Under the pieces are notes generated by a model. It was given only the letters and a program-made list of their open reading frames with translations. It was not told the DNA's origin and did not search any database. The position numbers and the translations under genes are program-made. Shown piece by piece: positions 1-10,684 of a stretch of DNA of 25,368 bases (position 1 is the stretch's first letter; the number at the start of each line of letters is the position of its first letter). This DNA is from Candolleomyces eurysporus. Taxonomy: Eukaryota > Basidiomycota > Agaricomycetes > Agaricales > Psathyrellaceae. Location of the stretch: NCBI GenBank assembly GCA_027579435.1, contig JANBPK010001601.1, positions 1-25,368 on the forward strand, read 5' to 3'.

Positions 1-130
1 CTTCCAGCATCCGGATTTCCCAACATGAGCTAGCTGGAAAAACTTGTATATATGATCCCTAAAACTCTAATCGAAACATTGTCATCTAAGCTTGTTGCTA
101 ACGCTGCCTGTCTCCCAAAAACATGATTCT

Positions 131-1997
131 TCAATAACTGAACTTTGGACATCTGCCATCTTTGAACCAGCGTCCGCTCGTCGCAAATCTACTATCGACT
201 ACCGTTTCCAACTTCAACCCATCGCCTGTATCCGTATGAGGATCCGAAGAAAAGTCGTTCCTACACTGAACATTCAAATTTCCTGAAAGCATTCCCAAGT
301 CTGGTGCGACCTCCGTGGTGGTAGGCGGCAAATTGAGGACGACCAGTTGAACAACGTTCCACAGCTGGTTCCCTTGAGGAGTACCGTGAAAATATGGATC
401 AGCCTTGGCACCACCGCCGACGTGTTGAATCTGGTTCGTGAGGGACCAAACTGACGACATCTCGAGCCTCAACCTATTCACCGGCAAGTTTGAATCCCAC
501 CTATGACGGTAGCAGAACACCCCTGGAAGAGTTTCTCCCGACGACAACCTGACGCCTCCGACCTTTCCATTACTCCAGCCTTCCCGGCCTGAGTCGTCGT
601 CGACTTCAAACATCCAACAGACGAGTCCAAAGTGCGAATCATTGAGGATCGAAGAAATGAACTTGCGGCCATGGTCGGACCTCGAGGTCGGAGTCTCCAT
701 TAAGTACGGACATCCAGCGGTATGAACCTCTGACTCTTCGTTGTCTTTTCCAAATTCCGATCGCGAGACAAAGCAACCTGACCGGGAGTCACCCCCTGCG
801 NTCGGAGATAAACCTATCTAGCACTTTCCGTGAGAGGCTTTTGCGACCGGTGGACACCTCTGGAGTCATGTTCTGGAAGATGGCAGGTGTGCGGCATGTG
901 CAAATGATGGGTCGACATCGTTTCAAGGGTCTCAAGCTTCCCCGAATTCCACATCTACCTCGATATCTTGGGAGTTCGCTTTTCTGGGGAACAGCCCAAT
1001 CCCGCCATCGAGTTTCATAGGCGTCGAATACGACTTTCATGGAAGTCTGAGAGTACCCGTAGACGGCGTCTGGCAGAGGGGCGCTAGCGTCGCCCTCCAA
1101 CGAAGTGAAATCGATGTTCGCTATTTCTCCAGGGATGAACTGCAAGTTGAGACGACACATCATTGAGCGGGACAAATGCCTAGTCAAATTTTGGACTTCA
1201 CATACCTGGAAATTGAATCCACCCTTGAGCTGAAAGTGATGCAGGATGGATTGTGGCACCAGAAGGGGCTCCGATTCAGATGGATGAATAGTGGCTGAGA
1301 CATCAAACTGTACGTGGCATGGTGGACGACCCGGGTGGGCATCGCGTATGGTGGGCCTGAAGGTACGTTTCCCAAGGTTTCCACCCTCTGGACTACGCGT
1401 ATAGCTCCCAAACGTCGAGGATACAACCAGCCCTTTCCCCAATGGCCCTTGCGCCACGACCTCACCGAACATGAGCGGAAGGGAAGAATGGTTTACAACT
1501 TCCTCATAATATCTCCTCGTTGTGCATTTAGAATCGTAAATGGGAGGCTCCAAGACCTCTCCGGATGGCATGACGATCCTCGAAGCGAAGGGTGCACATG
1601 CCTTCCCAATGGCTTTGAGTCTGAGCCGTCCTAGCTTGATGGGTTTCGAAGGCCTAATCTGGATTTCCTCGACGAGCACTCCCACCGGACCGTCCATAAT
1701 TCGAGACTCGCTCAGTGCCTCTTCATTGAAACCTGCGAAAAAGTCTATTGGGATGTCGGGATGGTGGATGGCTTCTTCGATGTCTCGTTGTCGAGCCTTC
1801 AAATGCTTCAAAGCATTTTTGGCCGCCAAACAGACAGAATAGGCAGGGTCGGGAAGTGGAGGAGAAGGGGGATCGACTGAGCTGTCTACGTCAAAATTTT
1901 CCATGCCGTTTTTCGAATGTGAGAAGCTGCACATCGTAAAGGTGTATGGTAGCGTCCAACTTCCAAGACGGTAGTGCTTGATCAAGCGGAGTGACAT
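131..1997 (-). CDS. Hypothetical protein, about 599 aa, one intron, frame interrupted by an N
   Basis: I do not recognise this family. An open frame runs on the minus strand from the right to base 801, where an N throws it into a stop. Deleting that N joins it to the frame that ends at the stop at 131, giving one protein. Bases 1205-1140 form a textbook 66-base intron (GTATGT donor, TTGCAG acceptor). It is in frame and stop-free, so it can be mistaken for coding sequence. The ATG at 1997 is preferred over one at 2186, because bases beyond about 2125 belong to the duplicated flank of the neighbouring NLR; an ATG at 1904 is also possible. The N-terminus has a Pro-rich patch (about residues 38-50) and then a helical KNALKHLKARQRDIEEA segment; the rest looks globular and lacks a signal peptide or membrane helix. 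The stretch encoded near 850-960 is basic and may hide another intron. The gene is real by length and splice logic; its function is unknown. Confidence 0.55.
1140..1205 (-). other. Spliceosomal intron in the hypothetical gene
   Basis: On the minus strand the donor is GTATGT after a CAG codon and the acceptor is CTTGCAG. A TTTGACTA stretch can serve as branch site. The length is 66 bases, a multiple of three without a stop, so retention would insert 22 residues without breaking the frame. Confidence 0.7.
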
Positions 1998-2124
1998 CAC
2001 CGATTTGTCATAGTGAACGGTGATCCGGATCAAATTTAGATGTTGCCGGTTTATCAGGCCGGCTGGGAAACATGCACAAATATTCCTGGCCTCATTTCTT
2101 GAGTACCAACGGAATTGGTATAAA

Positions 2125-2654
2125 TTCGGAACATGCTCGCCCCGAAGCTGAGAAGGTTCGAATACGGAAGAAAACAACAGCAGCATGACGTGATAGCCCA
2201 GAGAATGCGAACCAGGACGGGGGTCTGTTAGTGCCCATCGTAGTCAGTGGGTGGACGAAGAGGGCATTCACACTCTATAGGAGTTTCAGTTGCCTTCGTG
2301 CGTCTTCTTAGCTTCCTCTCCTGCTTATAAACTGACGATGTACCCTCTGATACCTCAGAAACTCTTCTCATTACCCGTACAGATCATTTTGGCACGCCCT
2401 GATCATTGCCTGGCCGTTATTGAAGTGCAGCAAGAGATTGAAGCTGCATTGAATGAGAGTTTAGGCCACTTATTGGCTCTTACAGCGCGGGGCGGGGCGG
2501 GGCTAACCATTTCCCAATTCATGTCAGGTATGGTTGAAACGGCTCAATAAATACATTGATACAATTGCGGACATGCACAGACTAATCTTTTCTATGAGTA
2601 CTCTGAACCAAGCAGCCAACTTTTCTTCCGACTCAGATGCAGCTGATGCGGCCC
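2125..2654. repeat. Conserved 3' flank of NLR copy A (tandem unit)
   Basis: This non-coding stretch matches 17390-17964 (after copy C) and 24295-24875 (after copy D), and in part 10225-10618 (after copy B). Landmarks shared by eye are a GCATGACGTGA block, the AGAGAATGCGAA block, a CTTATAAACTGACGA block and the segment just past the NLR stop. Similarity to C and D ends near 2125, inside the upstream part of the neighbouring open frame, so this is the left breakpoint of the duplicated unit in A. No aconitase relic follows here, unlike B, C and D. Confidence 0.75.
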
Positions 2655-2720
2655 TCATGCAGCCAATTCCGCCTCCAAATCTCCAATTTCTCTGCAGTCT
2701 CGGTCATCTCCAGTGACTGC

Positions 2721-3845
2721 ACGTCGCTCCTTGAGAAGCCACACAAGACATTTGACACCACTTGCCCGGTATCTGTGTCCGGAAGGGCGGAGGATAAGCA
2801 GTTCCCGACGTAGCGAGATCGCTTCATCGAGAACTTCCACGGCTCCATCCTGCTCAAACTGGGATAGATACGCTTCAGCAAGAGTTTCGAGAGTGCTATG
2901 TCGAAGTGGGTGGGGTGCAGGACGAAGTGCCAGCCCCTCACGACCCAGTGAAATGCACTCGTTCAGGGTCCCAATATCTTTGCTGTGCTGATAAAGAGCA
3001 TGGAGACAGCGAGCAAGATTGTTGAGCGAGTAGGAGCGGTATGGGTGGGGTGCAGGGCACAGCCCAAGCGCTTCGCGATGGAGTGAAATGGCCTCGTTCA
3101 ATGCCCTGATGTCACCATTGCACCCATGAAGACCATTAAGAGCATTGGCAAGGTTGTTGAGTGACTCGGAGCGATCTGGGTGGGGTGCAGGGCGGAGTGC
3201 GAGTGCTTCACGATGCAAGGGAATGGCCTCATTCAATCCATCAATATCCCGATTACNGTCATGAAGAAATTGAAGAGCACAGGCAAGGTTGTTGAGCGAC
3301 AACGGGCGATCTGGGTGGGGTACAGGGCGGAGTGCAAGTGCATCACGATGCAGTGAAACGGCCTCGTTCAGTGCGTCAATGTCCCCATTGTGCTCATAAA
3401 GGGATTCGAGACTACTGGCAAGGTTGTTGAGCGACCTGGAGTGAGCTGGATGGGGTACAGGACAGAGTTCAAGAACTTCACGCTCCAGTGAAATGATCTC
3501 ATTCAATACTTCGAGGCTGCCATTGCGATGATAAAATTCCTTGAACGCAGTGGCGAGATTGCCGAAATACCTGTAACGACCTGGGTGGGGCGTCGGACTG
3601 AGTGTGAGCGCCATGCGGGAACATGAAATGGATTCATCGAGGATGTCGCTATCTCCGTTCTGTCGGTAACATGACCGGAGTGCGGTAGCAATGTTGTCGA
3701 GTGTTTCTCCACGGCTGGGGTGTGGGTCCGGCCGGAGATGTAATGCATGTCGAAAGACCACCACAGCCTCCTCATACATCTGGAGGCTACCTGTCCGGTC
3801 ACCCCTTGCATCATAGCACCTCCCGAGCTCTGACCAACCCTCTGC
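2721..3845 (-). repeat. Eight-unit TPR-like array of NLR copy A
   Basis: There are eight TPR-like units; units 2-7 are 45 residues (135 bases) each, and the first is longer. Each has helix A of the LNEAISLHREALALRP type, a loop with PxPHP, and helix B of the LNNLANALxxLY type ending in NGDI. The first unit (AEGWSEL...) and the last (RRELLILRP) are diverged caps. The residues just after PHP and around the start of helix B vary most between units. The array is followed by an acidic/polar tail of about 20 residues. Such arrays commonly form a superhelical recognition surface. Confidence 0.85.
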
Positions 3846-5494
3846 ATCACCACCCTCAATCCTTACAGCAACCTCTAAACAAGCCACCTCGAATCCCCAA
3901 TGATCTCCGCCAGTTTCGCCCAGCCGACGTGCCACCTTCCTCAGAGTCAATGCCATCCCGTCCTCCCCTCGAACATCCTCCAGTGTTGAGTCAACCTCCC
4001 CGGTCAGTAAGCCTTTGAGAAGCAATGCTGCCCATCGTCCGTGGGTGTTGGGGATCATTTGCAGCGACGAACAGTGTTTGTCTGTAACCATTCGTTGTTC
4101 GAGCGTGGGGTCCGTTGAATACATGGTGCGGCCAGTGCTTCACAGCGTACTGCTGGAGGGGACGAAGGGGGTAGTTGTTGGGCAGGGAAGAAGACAGCAG
4201 GATGGTTANTTGCTTGAGACAATTCAAGCCTATCGCAGAGTGGGAATCGAAGGTGGAGATGGCGAAAGAGGTGTCCGTTGTTGGTGCCTGGATATACTCG
4301 AGAAATGATAGATGGAAGAGTGTTGTTGCCGGATGGATCATCCTTTCTGAGCCGGGGAGAGGGGATCGTGTCTGGAGAGCGGAGAGAGGGAACTGAATCT
4401 TTTTTATGAGATGGGACGGGATTCCTGTAAGCGTGGAAAAGTCTTCGAGAGAAAGTGGTTCCTGGAGGACCGCAGTTGCCCCCATATGCCGTCGAAAATA
4501 CTTCCGGGCATCGGAAGAAGGGAAAAGGCGCTCGAGCGCATTGCGATACAAGTCGCCAAGCCCGTCACTACCACCAACTTGCCGCCGATTTCCGACTATA
4601 TCTGCGAGAATTTCGTGGGGTGGGGACTCGCTGAATGAGTAAGAAAGAACTGCAATCACAGTTGATGCCCATACTGGAAGTCCGCCTGAAAGCTCCGTGA
4701 GCTTCTCGACATCTGCACAGCTAGCCTTCCGCCCATCCACCCACGGAACCATCCCTAGATACCTGTGAAAATACATCTTGATTACCTCCTTCGAAATTGG
4801 GCCGAGGGCATACGTGTAGATTGAGACCTTTTCAATACCAGGTAAGCGGGAAGCGCACGGGTTCAAACGATCCGTGAGGATGAATTTGACGACAGAACTT
4901 TCCGAGTTTAGGAGAGCGAGCGCCTTGATGAACGTTGGATGATCTCGCCATTCGTCCATTGCATCCATAATGATGATGAGCGGTTGCGGGTGGCCAAGTG
5001 ACCGCAACGGCTCGAGGATGTATTTCTGGAGGTGGTTTTCCACTGAGGTCCCATGACATTGATCCATCGCCTCCGCAATCTTCGGGATCGCTCGAGGATG
5101 AATACACCCGATCTCGTGAGCTATCATCTTGATGATTGTCTCGGGCCCCAGCGTTTCTGTCCGAACGAGGCCGAGGAAAACAGAGGCAGCCAACCGACCA
5201 GCTGAGCGAAACTTGTCTCTGAGATGGCCAGCGAGAGTGGATTTCCCAATACCAGCTGGTCCATGAATGCACAAGACGAGGACGGCCGAGCTTGATTCTT
5301 GCTCGCATAAATTGTCAACATCTGGCTTCCGACTGTTAGGTATGTACTCGTCCCACTTCCCACTCATGTCTGGATGCTTTGGAAGTGCACCCAGCCGTGT
5401 TCGTCCTGATATTGTAACCTGTCAGCTACATCCATTGATTTGTCGATGGCACTTTCACTGCTCACATACCGATTTCGAGAGCAATCTGTAGCGT

Positions 5495-5587
5495 CCCTGC
5501 TTCGTTGAATACATTAACGTGATTTGCATTTATCAAGTCCCTCATTTGAAAATCATGTGCACCCCCAAAGAAGGATATCGGTGGTGG
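5495..5587 (-). other. Conserved short motif before NACHT, copy A
   Basis: This part of exon 1 encodes PPPISFFGGAHDFQMRDLIN and then NxxxVNVFNEAG. The matching places in B (13479-13565) and C (20800-20877) keep the (I/C)SFF-like core, GA(H/Q)(D/N)F, RD(L/V/I)IN and a small loop ending in VG or AG, while the surrounding leader is low-complexity and poorly conserved. Its position just ahead of NACHT is where fungal NLRs carry effector or signalling motifs; that role is inferred. Confidence 0.6.
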
Positions 5588-6129
5588 CCCTGGAGAAGAA
5601 TGAGAAGATGGCAATCGGTCTCGAGGATCGTGCGATGTTTCGACTTCGCTTCTGCTCCCAGTGGGGCTAATTGATGACTGGGAGATTGGACCTTGAATAG
5701 TTGGGGTGGAGGTGGACGCTGCGAGATAGATATCATTTGTTGTAGCGGGCGGAGATGCCACAGGGTTGTGATTGCCTTCGTTCGTAGACGGATGCTTTGA
5801 TGGCCGAGACATGGAAGCTTGAACACTCAGCGTTGTAGGGTCGTTCGCAGGGGTAAGCAGAGTGGATGGTGTTGAGGGATCCTGGGCTGGTAACGGCCCA
5901 GCGCTCGCATTGGCAGCTTCGTCCAAGAGTTGGGGATGCTTAACAGCAGACTTGCCGCTGCGTCCCTTGACAAATGAGGAGAGGCGGCCCAGAAGATTGG
6001 GCTTTGTGGACCCGGGAGGCATCGTGCGAGGATGGGAGGGGGAACCTAGCAAGGTGTTGAGGGGAGGAACGCAAGAAGTACATCTCGCAGACTAACCCTT
6101 GACAGGAGTTAGGCACGCGGCATCCGTTG

Positions 6130-6225
6130 CCAAGCGGCCAGATTGAGATAGGGCGGTGATATTCGATAGACGCCGATAATCCAGTGAAATGCTATCCATA
6201 CTAGTACCACGTTGTCGTCAGTCAT
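6130..6225 (-). promoter_or_regulatory. Shared 5' block upstream of NLR copy A
   Basis: About 110-200 bases upstream of the ATG, this block aligns with 14066-14155 (copy B) and partly with 21331-21361 (copy C). On the minus strand all three keep AATATCAC(C/A)GCCC or a close variant, then a CT-rich run. A and B additionally share GATAGACGCC and GTCGxCAGTCAT, so their homology extends farther than with C. The block probably includes the core promoter. No canonical TATA box is visible in A. Confidence 0.4.
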
Positions 6226-7750
6226 GACATATACAGTGTGAACGGTTGCATACGATTGAAGCTGCGTCCCCTCGCCACTTTCAACAGGTCAACGGCTCAA
6301 TATGAGCATGAAAATGGACATTCTGCTCGGCCATTGTCCCCAAGCAAGATAATGTACACAAGAATCACAATAACAAGTTGAGTACCGCATGGCCATCTGG
6401 AATCCAGTCTTGGGTGCTCTCCAACGCCTTGCCGACAGCTGAGCACAGGGAGCTCCCCAAGTTAGACTTCCAAGACTCGATAGATTGATAATGATACCAA
6501 CGCCCTTACGACTGCAATATTATTTTTCGTAGTCTGCAGACAGCAAACGGGCGCAAGAGCAAGGAAAGGCAGCCGAGGAGAGTCGCGGGACGAAGCTGGA
6601 AAAAATGAAAACGCAGAGGAAACAAAATAAACGTTGATGGATGAAGGAAACAAAGGAACACACCTGGCGAATTTCTTAGAAAGACATGACCGCGCCATGA
6701 GTGGAATCCGTTGAAGTAAATCGGACGACAATTGAGATCGTAGCAGCGACTGTAAAATCAAGCACCTCCGCTCGGCATCAACTCAAGGATGGAAAGAAGA
6801 GAGGTTATTCACCCTCGAGTCCCCGATTTTCGGATGAGGTTTCTTTCTTCCAACAAGACGAAGACATCCCTAACATCATATCATTGAACACGATGAATAT
6901 GAATTCAACGGATAAATAAGCACCAAAGGCCCCCTAGGGTGGCCATACTTGGAGGGGAATGGGGTACCAGTAGGACGGGATATGCAATGAAGGGAGAGGC
7001 CGAGAAGAGAGGGGGAATCATGCAGGAAGGCTAGACAGGGCTATAACTCGCGATCAAAGGATGTGTTCAACAAACCGAGCGTCGTAGACAGGTCCCCTGC
7101 CTATCTCGCCATCCACATGCACTCGAGATATCGCCCAGACACCCGTCACCAACCTTTACACTCCTCTTGACCGGGCTTCGGGGTAACATGGCCAGTGGTT
7201 GCGGCAGTGTAGCCGACTGGGCTGGCGCATGTCGTCGTATGTCATTAGTCGATGCCAACGACAATGGGTTCGAGGTAGTTGGCTTGTCGATCTCGTGCAG
7301 AATAATTACATTATTAATAAGCTCAGTCCCGTTGGGAAAAGCTGACCCAGATGATACGAAGCTGCCGCATTCGATCTCGATCAGAGCGAACGTGCTTTCC
7401 ACCCCCGGGGCTCTAACCGGAGAGCAGAGTGTCGGGACAGCTTAAGGTGAAAGTGGAATGGGCTTCCAGTTGAGCTGAACAGCACCGCTGATTGCGAAAA
7501 GAATCTACATAGCCATGAAAATGTCAGTGAGGCCTCATAATGTATGAAATCAATACATAGGTATGAAGAGATGCTCACTGTTAACGACGCGAAGGAGAGC
7601 AGACAGTTGGACAAAATTCCGCCCTGAGCCCCAAGTCTTGACTTTGGTCCATCCGCTGACGAACTAATTTGCAGACTTCCAGTTAATCAAGTCTGAGCGA
7701 GTAACTACTTAAGTTGATACGGAAAAGTTTCACGATTAGGGGGAAAGCGT
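6226..7750. other. No assignable gene between unit A and the aconitase scrap
   Basis: Only short open frames occur here, and none has a recognisable domain. A possible minus-strand intron lies near 7507-7579 (GTGAGC donor, CACTGAC branch-like site, CTATGTAG acceptor), followed by a short frame starting FFAISGAVQLNWKP. The frame at 7067-7402 (minus, 111 codons) looks non-globular. I see no RNA gene or transposon end. Confidence 0.3.
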
Positions 7751-7850
7751 CGGATGCCGGTCGTTCTTTTCCACCTCTCGCCAACTTGGAGATGGGAGTT
7801 GCGAGATCAGGCTTGAAGGAGCGGTTGAATCTGAGGGGTTCTATTNAAAA
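7751..7850 (-). pseudogene. ACO1: Aconitase scrap downstream of NLR copy B
   Basis: The minus strand reads FKPDLATPISKLA, preceded by an EP..N.SF stretch. This corresponds to the aconitase segment EPHINGPFTPDLATPISK and to the same segment in the larger relics at 16595 and 23327. The match fades within about 100 bases on each side. There is an N at 7846. It is too short for function and is presumably the remainder of the aconitase part of unit B, cut off by the 7.85-9.6 kb sequence. Confidence 0.5.
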
Positions 7851-9600
7851 AATGTGAGCAACAAGCTAAAGACGAGTGGCCAGGACCGCCAGTTGATTAG
7901 AGGAGAGTCAACTTGAACAAGTAGTCGGAGCCGTAGCCCAGCTGTTTGGCAACACCGCTCGACGCCAAACAAAGACAGAACAATATCATTTTCCTTACGC
8001 TAACTCTTGCCAGACGATTTTTCTAAATAAGAATCTAGCTTCGTGGTTGATATCAAGTCGGTATGCATAACCTGCTCCCCTTTGGCTTTTCGAGTCTCCT
8101 TTCCTCTCCAGACTCGTCAGCCAACCAACTCCCGCACGCTCGTACTCGTACTCGGACAGTTGGGCTGGACTTTGTGCACTGTATACCTGGGATAGTTTCA
8201 ATTGGTCCTTGGAGCAATCTCTACCTGTCCGGTGATTCGTGTGTGGGTCTGGTACGCTCAACAGTCAACAAAACTATCTCTTCCATTCAAATTTCATCGC
8301 TGACCTTTTTTCTTTGCAGATCTCATCGCTCCTTCATTTCAGCTCTGCCCGGAAGCGTCGATGGCTATCGACCTTGTCAACCGAAGCTCCAACCTCCCGT
8401 ATTACATCGCAATCGAGCAAGACGATAATCAGCGACTGTCCTCCCAGATTAGTTGGATCAAACCCTTTGCCTTTCCGCCTCTTGCGTCCACATCCCTGGG
8501 ATACGTGCCTGCCTGCCCACATACTCGTTCATCATTGATGGGACAGGAATCCGTTTTCCGCGTCATCAGCTTTCACCACCCTCCATCGCACCGCACTCTC
8601 GCCCTCGTCTATTTAGCCAATTCCCAGACATAGCCGAGACTAAATCTCAAGGAATGAGAGCAATATTTCTGTTGCTTTTGCGCTCCGGTGGCCCGGGTTG
8701 GGTTGAATGTCCCGGCTCGGAGCACACTCGTCGTTCCCTAACACTTTTGTTCGATGCCGCCTTACATCCATTGCCTACTCGAGCCAATTTCCATCTCAGC
8801 AGTTCGTCGTTTTCTGCCAAAGATCTCTTTCCCAATGAAAGAGAGGCCTGGTAGTGACGCAGATGTACTGACAAAACTGTTGCGTATCCAGGCGAATCTG
8901 GAGGTTGCACAAGTGATGGTCACCGAGTTGTAGGTTATGTGTGGATTCAGGGGATGGAGAGAGACGTGCGTCGAAGCACCGCATACATGAGTAGAAGAGC
9001 GATAGGCCAGGGAAAATGGGACGGAATTCAAGTGTCAGGACTCGGAAGGGATGAAGGGTCGAGTTGCGGAGTCAAAAGTCTTCACTCGCTCAAACCTCCT
9101 GAATCTTTGCTCCGGTTGCCTGGGTCTTGCGAGATCGAGATTGAGATGTCAGTATGTTCATCCCGGTATGCTCGTATCCGTCCTATCGATATGTCACCAT
9201 GTCCTTACCTTTGTTGCTTTCAGTCGCTTGAGGAGCTCAAGCAAATATTTCACAAAACCCAAGAAGCGCGAACACGGCCTGTTGGAGAGCAGTCAACCGC
9301 GAAAATCGAAGATCATGCTTCGATGCGCTGCCAGAACTCGAGAGAAAGGGAAAAGGCTTTCACCTATCACAGAATCCTGACCCTGTGCACCCAGCATTGT
9401 AATGAGTTTTGTCGTTCCTGTATTTTTTCTATTGCTATAGAAGAGCTTCCAGAGAGGAGATTTGGCAACCATGTGGTTTTGCAGAGACACGTAGCCGCAA
9501 AAGATGAAATTGTGAGTCCGTTCATAGAACCGTGTCTATCCTACTGTACCTGCCAAGCGCCGACGAAATGAGCCCATGGCGCTCAGTCCCTAACTAGTGT
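7851..9600. other. Unassigned 1.75 kb, possible spliced plus-strand gene
   Basis: This stretch separates the aconitase scrap from the rest of the unit B flank and has no counterpart in units C or D, so it may be an insertion. Several plus-strand open frames (8361-8633, 8453-8854, 8939-9571) are joined by plausible splice signals: a TTTGCAG acceptor near 8320, a GTATGT donor near 9152 with a TGCTTTCAG acceptor at about 9223, and GTAATG...CTATAG near 9397-9440. No domain is recognisable and no single consistent model emerges. Confidence 0.25.
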
Positions 9601-9610
9601 ACTGATGGGG

Positions 9611-9696
9611 TTTATTGACCCCAATTGACCAGTCGGTCAATAACGGNTTTTTTGACCCATGGTCAGTCATTGACCTCCGACGGTCGGTCAATGACC
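9611..9696. repeat. Cluster of TTGACC / GGTCAA half-sites in nested inverted repeats
   Basis: TTGACC occurs at 9615, 9625, 9652 and 9670, and its complement GGTCAA at 9635 and 9686; ATGACC follows at 9691. Perfect inverted pairs include TTGACC-AGTC-GGTCAA (9625-9640) and TCATTGACC...GGTCAATGA (about 9668-9694). An N lies at 9647 beside a T-run. It could be a hairpin, a transposon end or a factor-binding array. Confidence 0.6.
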
Positions 9697-9699
9697 TCC

Positions 9700-10618
9700 A
9701 CAACACTGGAGCCTCCAATGAGATTTTGTACTTGTTTGTCACCTCGTCACCCCAACCGCTCAATCCTAATCGCCGAGTTACCTCGCAGCCATCTGGATTC
9801 CGGAAGAAGTGGAGGTAGCGCNTTTTTTTCGACACCGATTACCGGGATAAGCTTCAATAATTCTATTCTCAACTTGCAACCGAGTTTCGCGCTCGCTGTG
9901 TATGACCGTACCGAGCAATTGGCTCAAGGCTCTCTGCCGTTGATACCAGACCGCTGCTCCCAACTCCTGCGCTCGTATTTCGGCAAACTTAGTTTTGTCG
10001 CCTTTTCTCAACCCGTCTCCTCCACTGCCTACTCCCTGACCTCACTTTGGAGACTTATCAATCCCTGACGATACCTTGTACTGGCACTGCCGACGCAGTG
10101 CTGGTAACTATCAGTCCTCTTCGGACCCTCATACCCCGACGTCGTCATCCCATTGCCACTAGTTGAGGGTGCGACTGTGTTGTGGAGTGCGTAAGGTTGT
10201 TCGTGACTTAGTGCATCTTCAATTAGCTGGTTATCAACTGACGATGTACCCTCTAATACCTCAGAAACAGATCGTCAGTAACTCCAGGCTCTCAATATCC
10301 CGGTAGTTCATTTTGGCTGATCGCTGCCCGGGTGTTATTGAGGTGCAGAGAAGAGATTGAAGATGCGTTGGATGACAGTTTTGGTTACTCATAGACTCGT
10401 ATGAGGCGGGCTTACCCATTCTGCAATTCATGTTAAGTAGTAGTGATCAATACGACCACATCAATATATCGATACCGTTGCGTACATACATAGACTAGTC
10501 CAATAACGCCTTTCTACCACTACTCTGAAGTAGACACTGCCTCGAACAAAGCAAACAAGTCTGCCGTTGCTTGAAGCAGCCAACTTTTCTTCCAACTCGG
10601 ATGCGGCTGATGCACCCC
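9700..10618. repeat. Conserved 3' flank of NLR copy B
   Basis: Bases 9700-10200 match 16614-17260 (unit C) and 23660-24200 (unit D): a TTGTACTTGTTTGT block, CAGACCGCTGCTCC(C/A)AACTC, TGCGCTCGTATTTCG and a TTTGGAGA...AATCCCTGA(C/A)GATA block. Bases 10225-10618 match the stop-proximal flanks of A, C and D. Roughly 300 bases present in C and D (the AGAGAATGC segment) are missing between these parts. No convincing open frame is conserved, so it is treated as non-coding. Confidence 0.65.
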
Positions 10619-10684
10619 TCATGCAGCCGATTCCGCCTGTAAAGCTTCGATTTCTCCGGCATCTCGGTCATCTCCAGTAACCTC

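Larger units (their letters stand above)
2655..6022 (-). pseudogene. NLR copy A: NACHT-TPR STAND protein, broken between NACHT and TPR
   Basis: Family role: a STAND/NLR-type intracellular sensor. Exon 1 runs 6022-5470 (ATG at 6022), the 64-base intron is 5469-5406, and exon 2 runs 5405-2655. Exon 1 encodes a Ser/Pro/Thr-rich leader with the conserved PPPISFFGGAHDF motif. NACHT starts with Walker A GPAGIGKST (5262-5236), followed by Walker B LIIIMDAMDE and a GGLPVWASTV segment typical of the NACHT winged-helix region. Against copies B and C, single bases are missing near 4108 and near 4083. The first frame therefore stops at 3991, giving about 655 aa with NACHT but no TPR; the TPR frame resumes and ends at the TGA at 2655. 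Restored length would be about 1101 aa, like B and C. Ns at 3257 and 4209 replace bases and do not shift the frame. It may be a true pseudogene, a NACHT-only gene, or two sequencing errors. Confidence 0.8.

Noticed and set aside
2721..3845. Regular 135-base direct repeats resembling a repeat array such as CRISPR or a satellite
   Set aside because: The period is a multiple of three, the frame is open throughout and the units translate as TPR-like helices, so this is a protein repeat.
2713..4018. Plus-strand open frames across the TPR arrays and NACHT domains
   Set aside because: They are antisense shadows of a repetitive, codon-biased minus-strand gene and recur at the same places in A, B and C with no conserved product of their own.
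8939..9571. 210-codon plus-strand frame with FGNHVVLQ, which recalls a Pumilio repeat
   Set aside because: Only one short stretch resembles the FGN(Y/H)VVQ core, no further repeats are found on either side, and the frame crosses likely introns.
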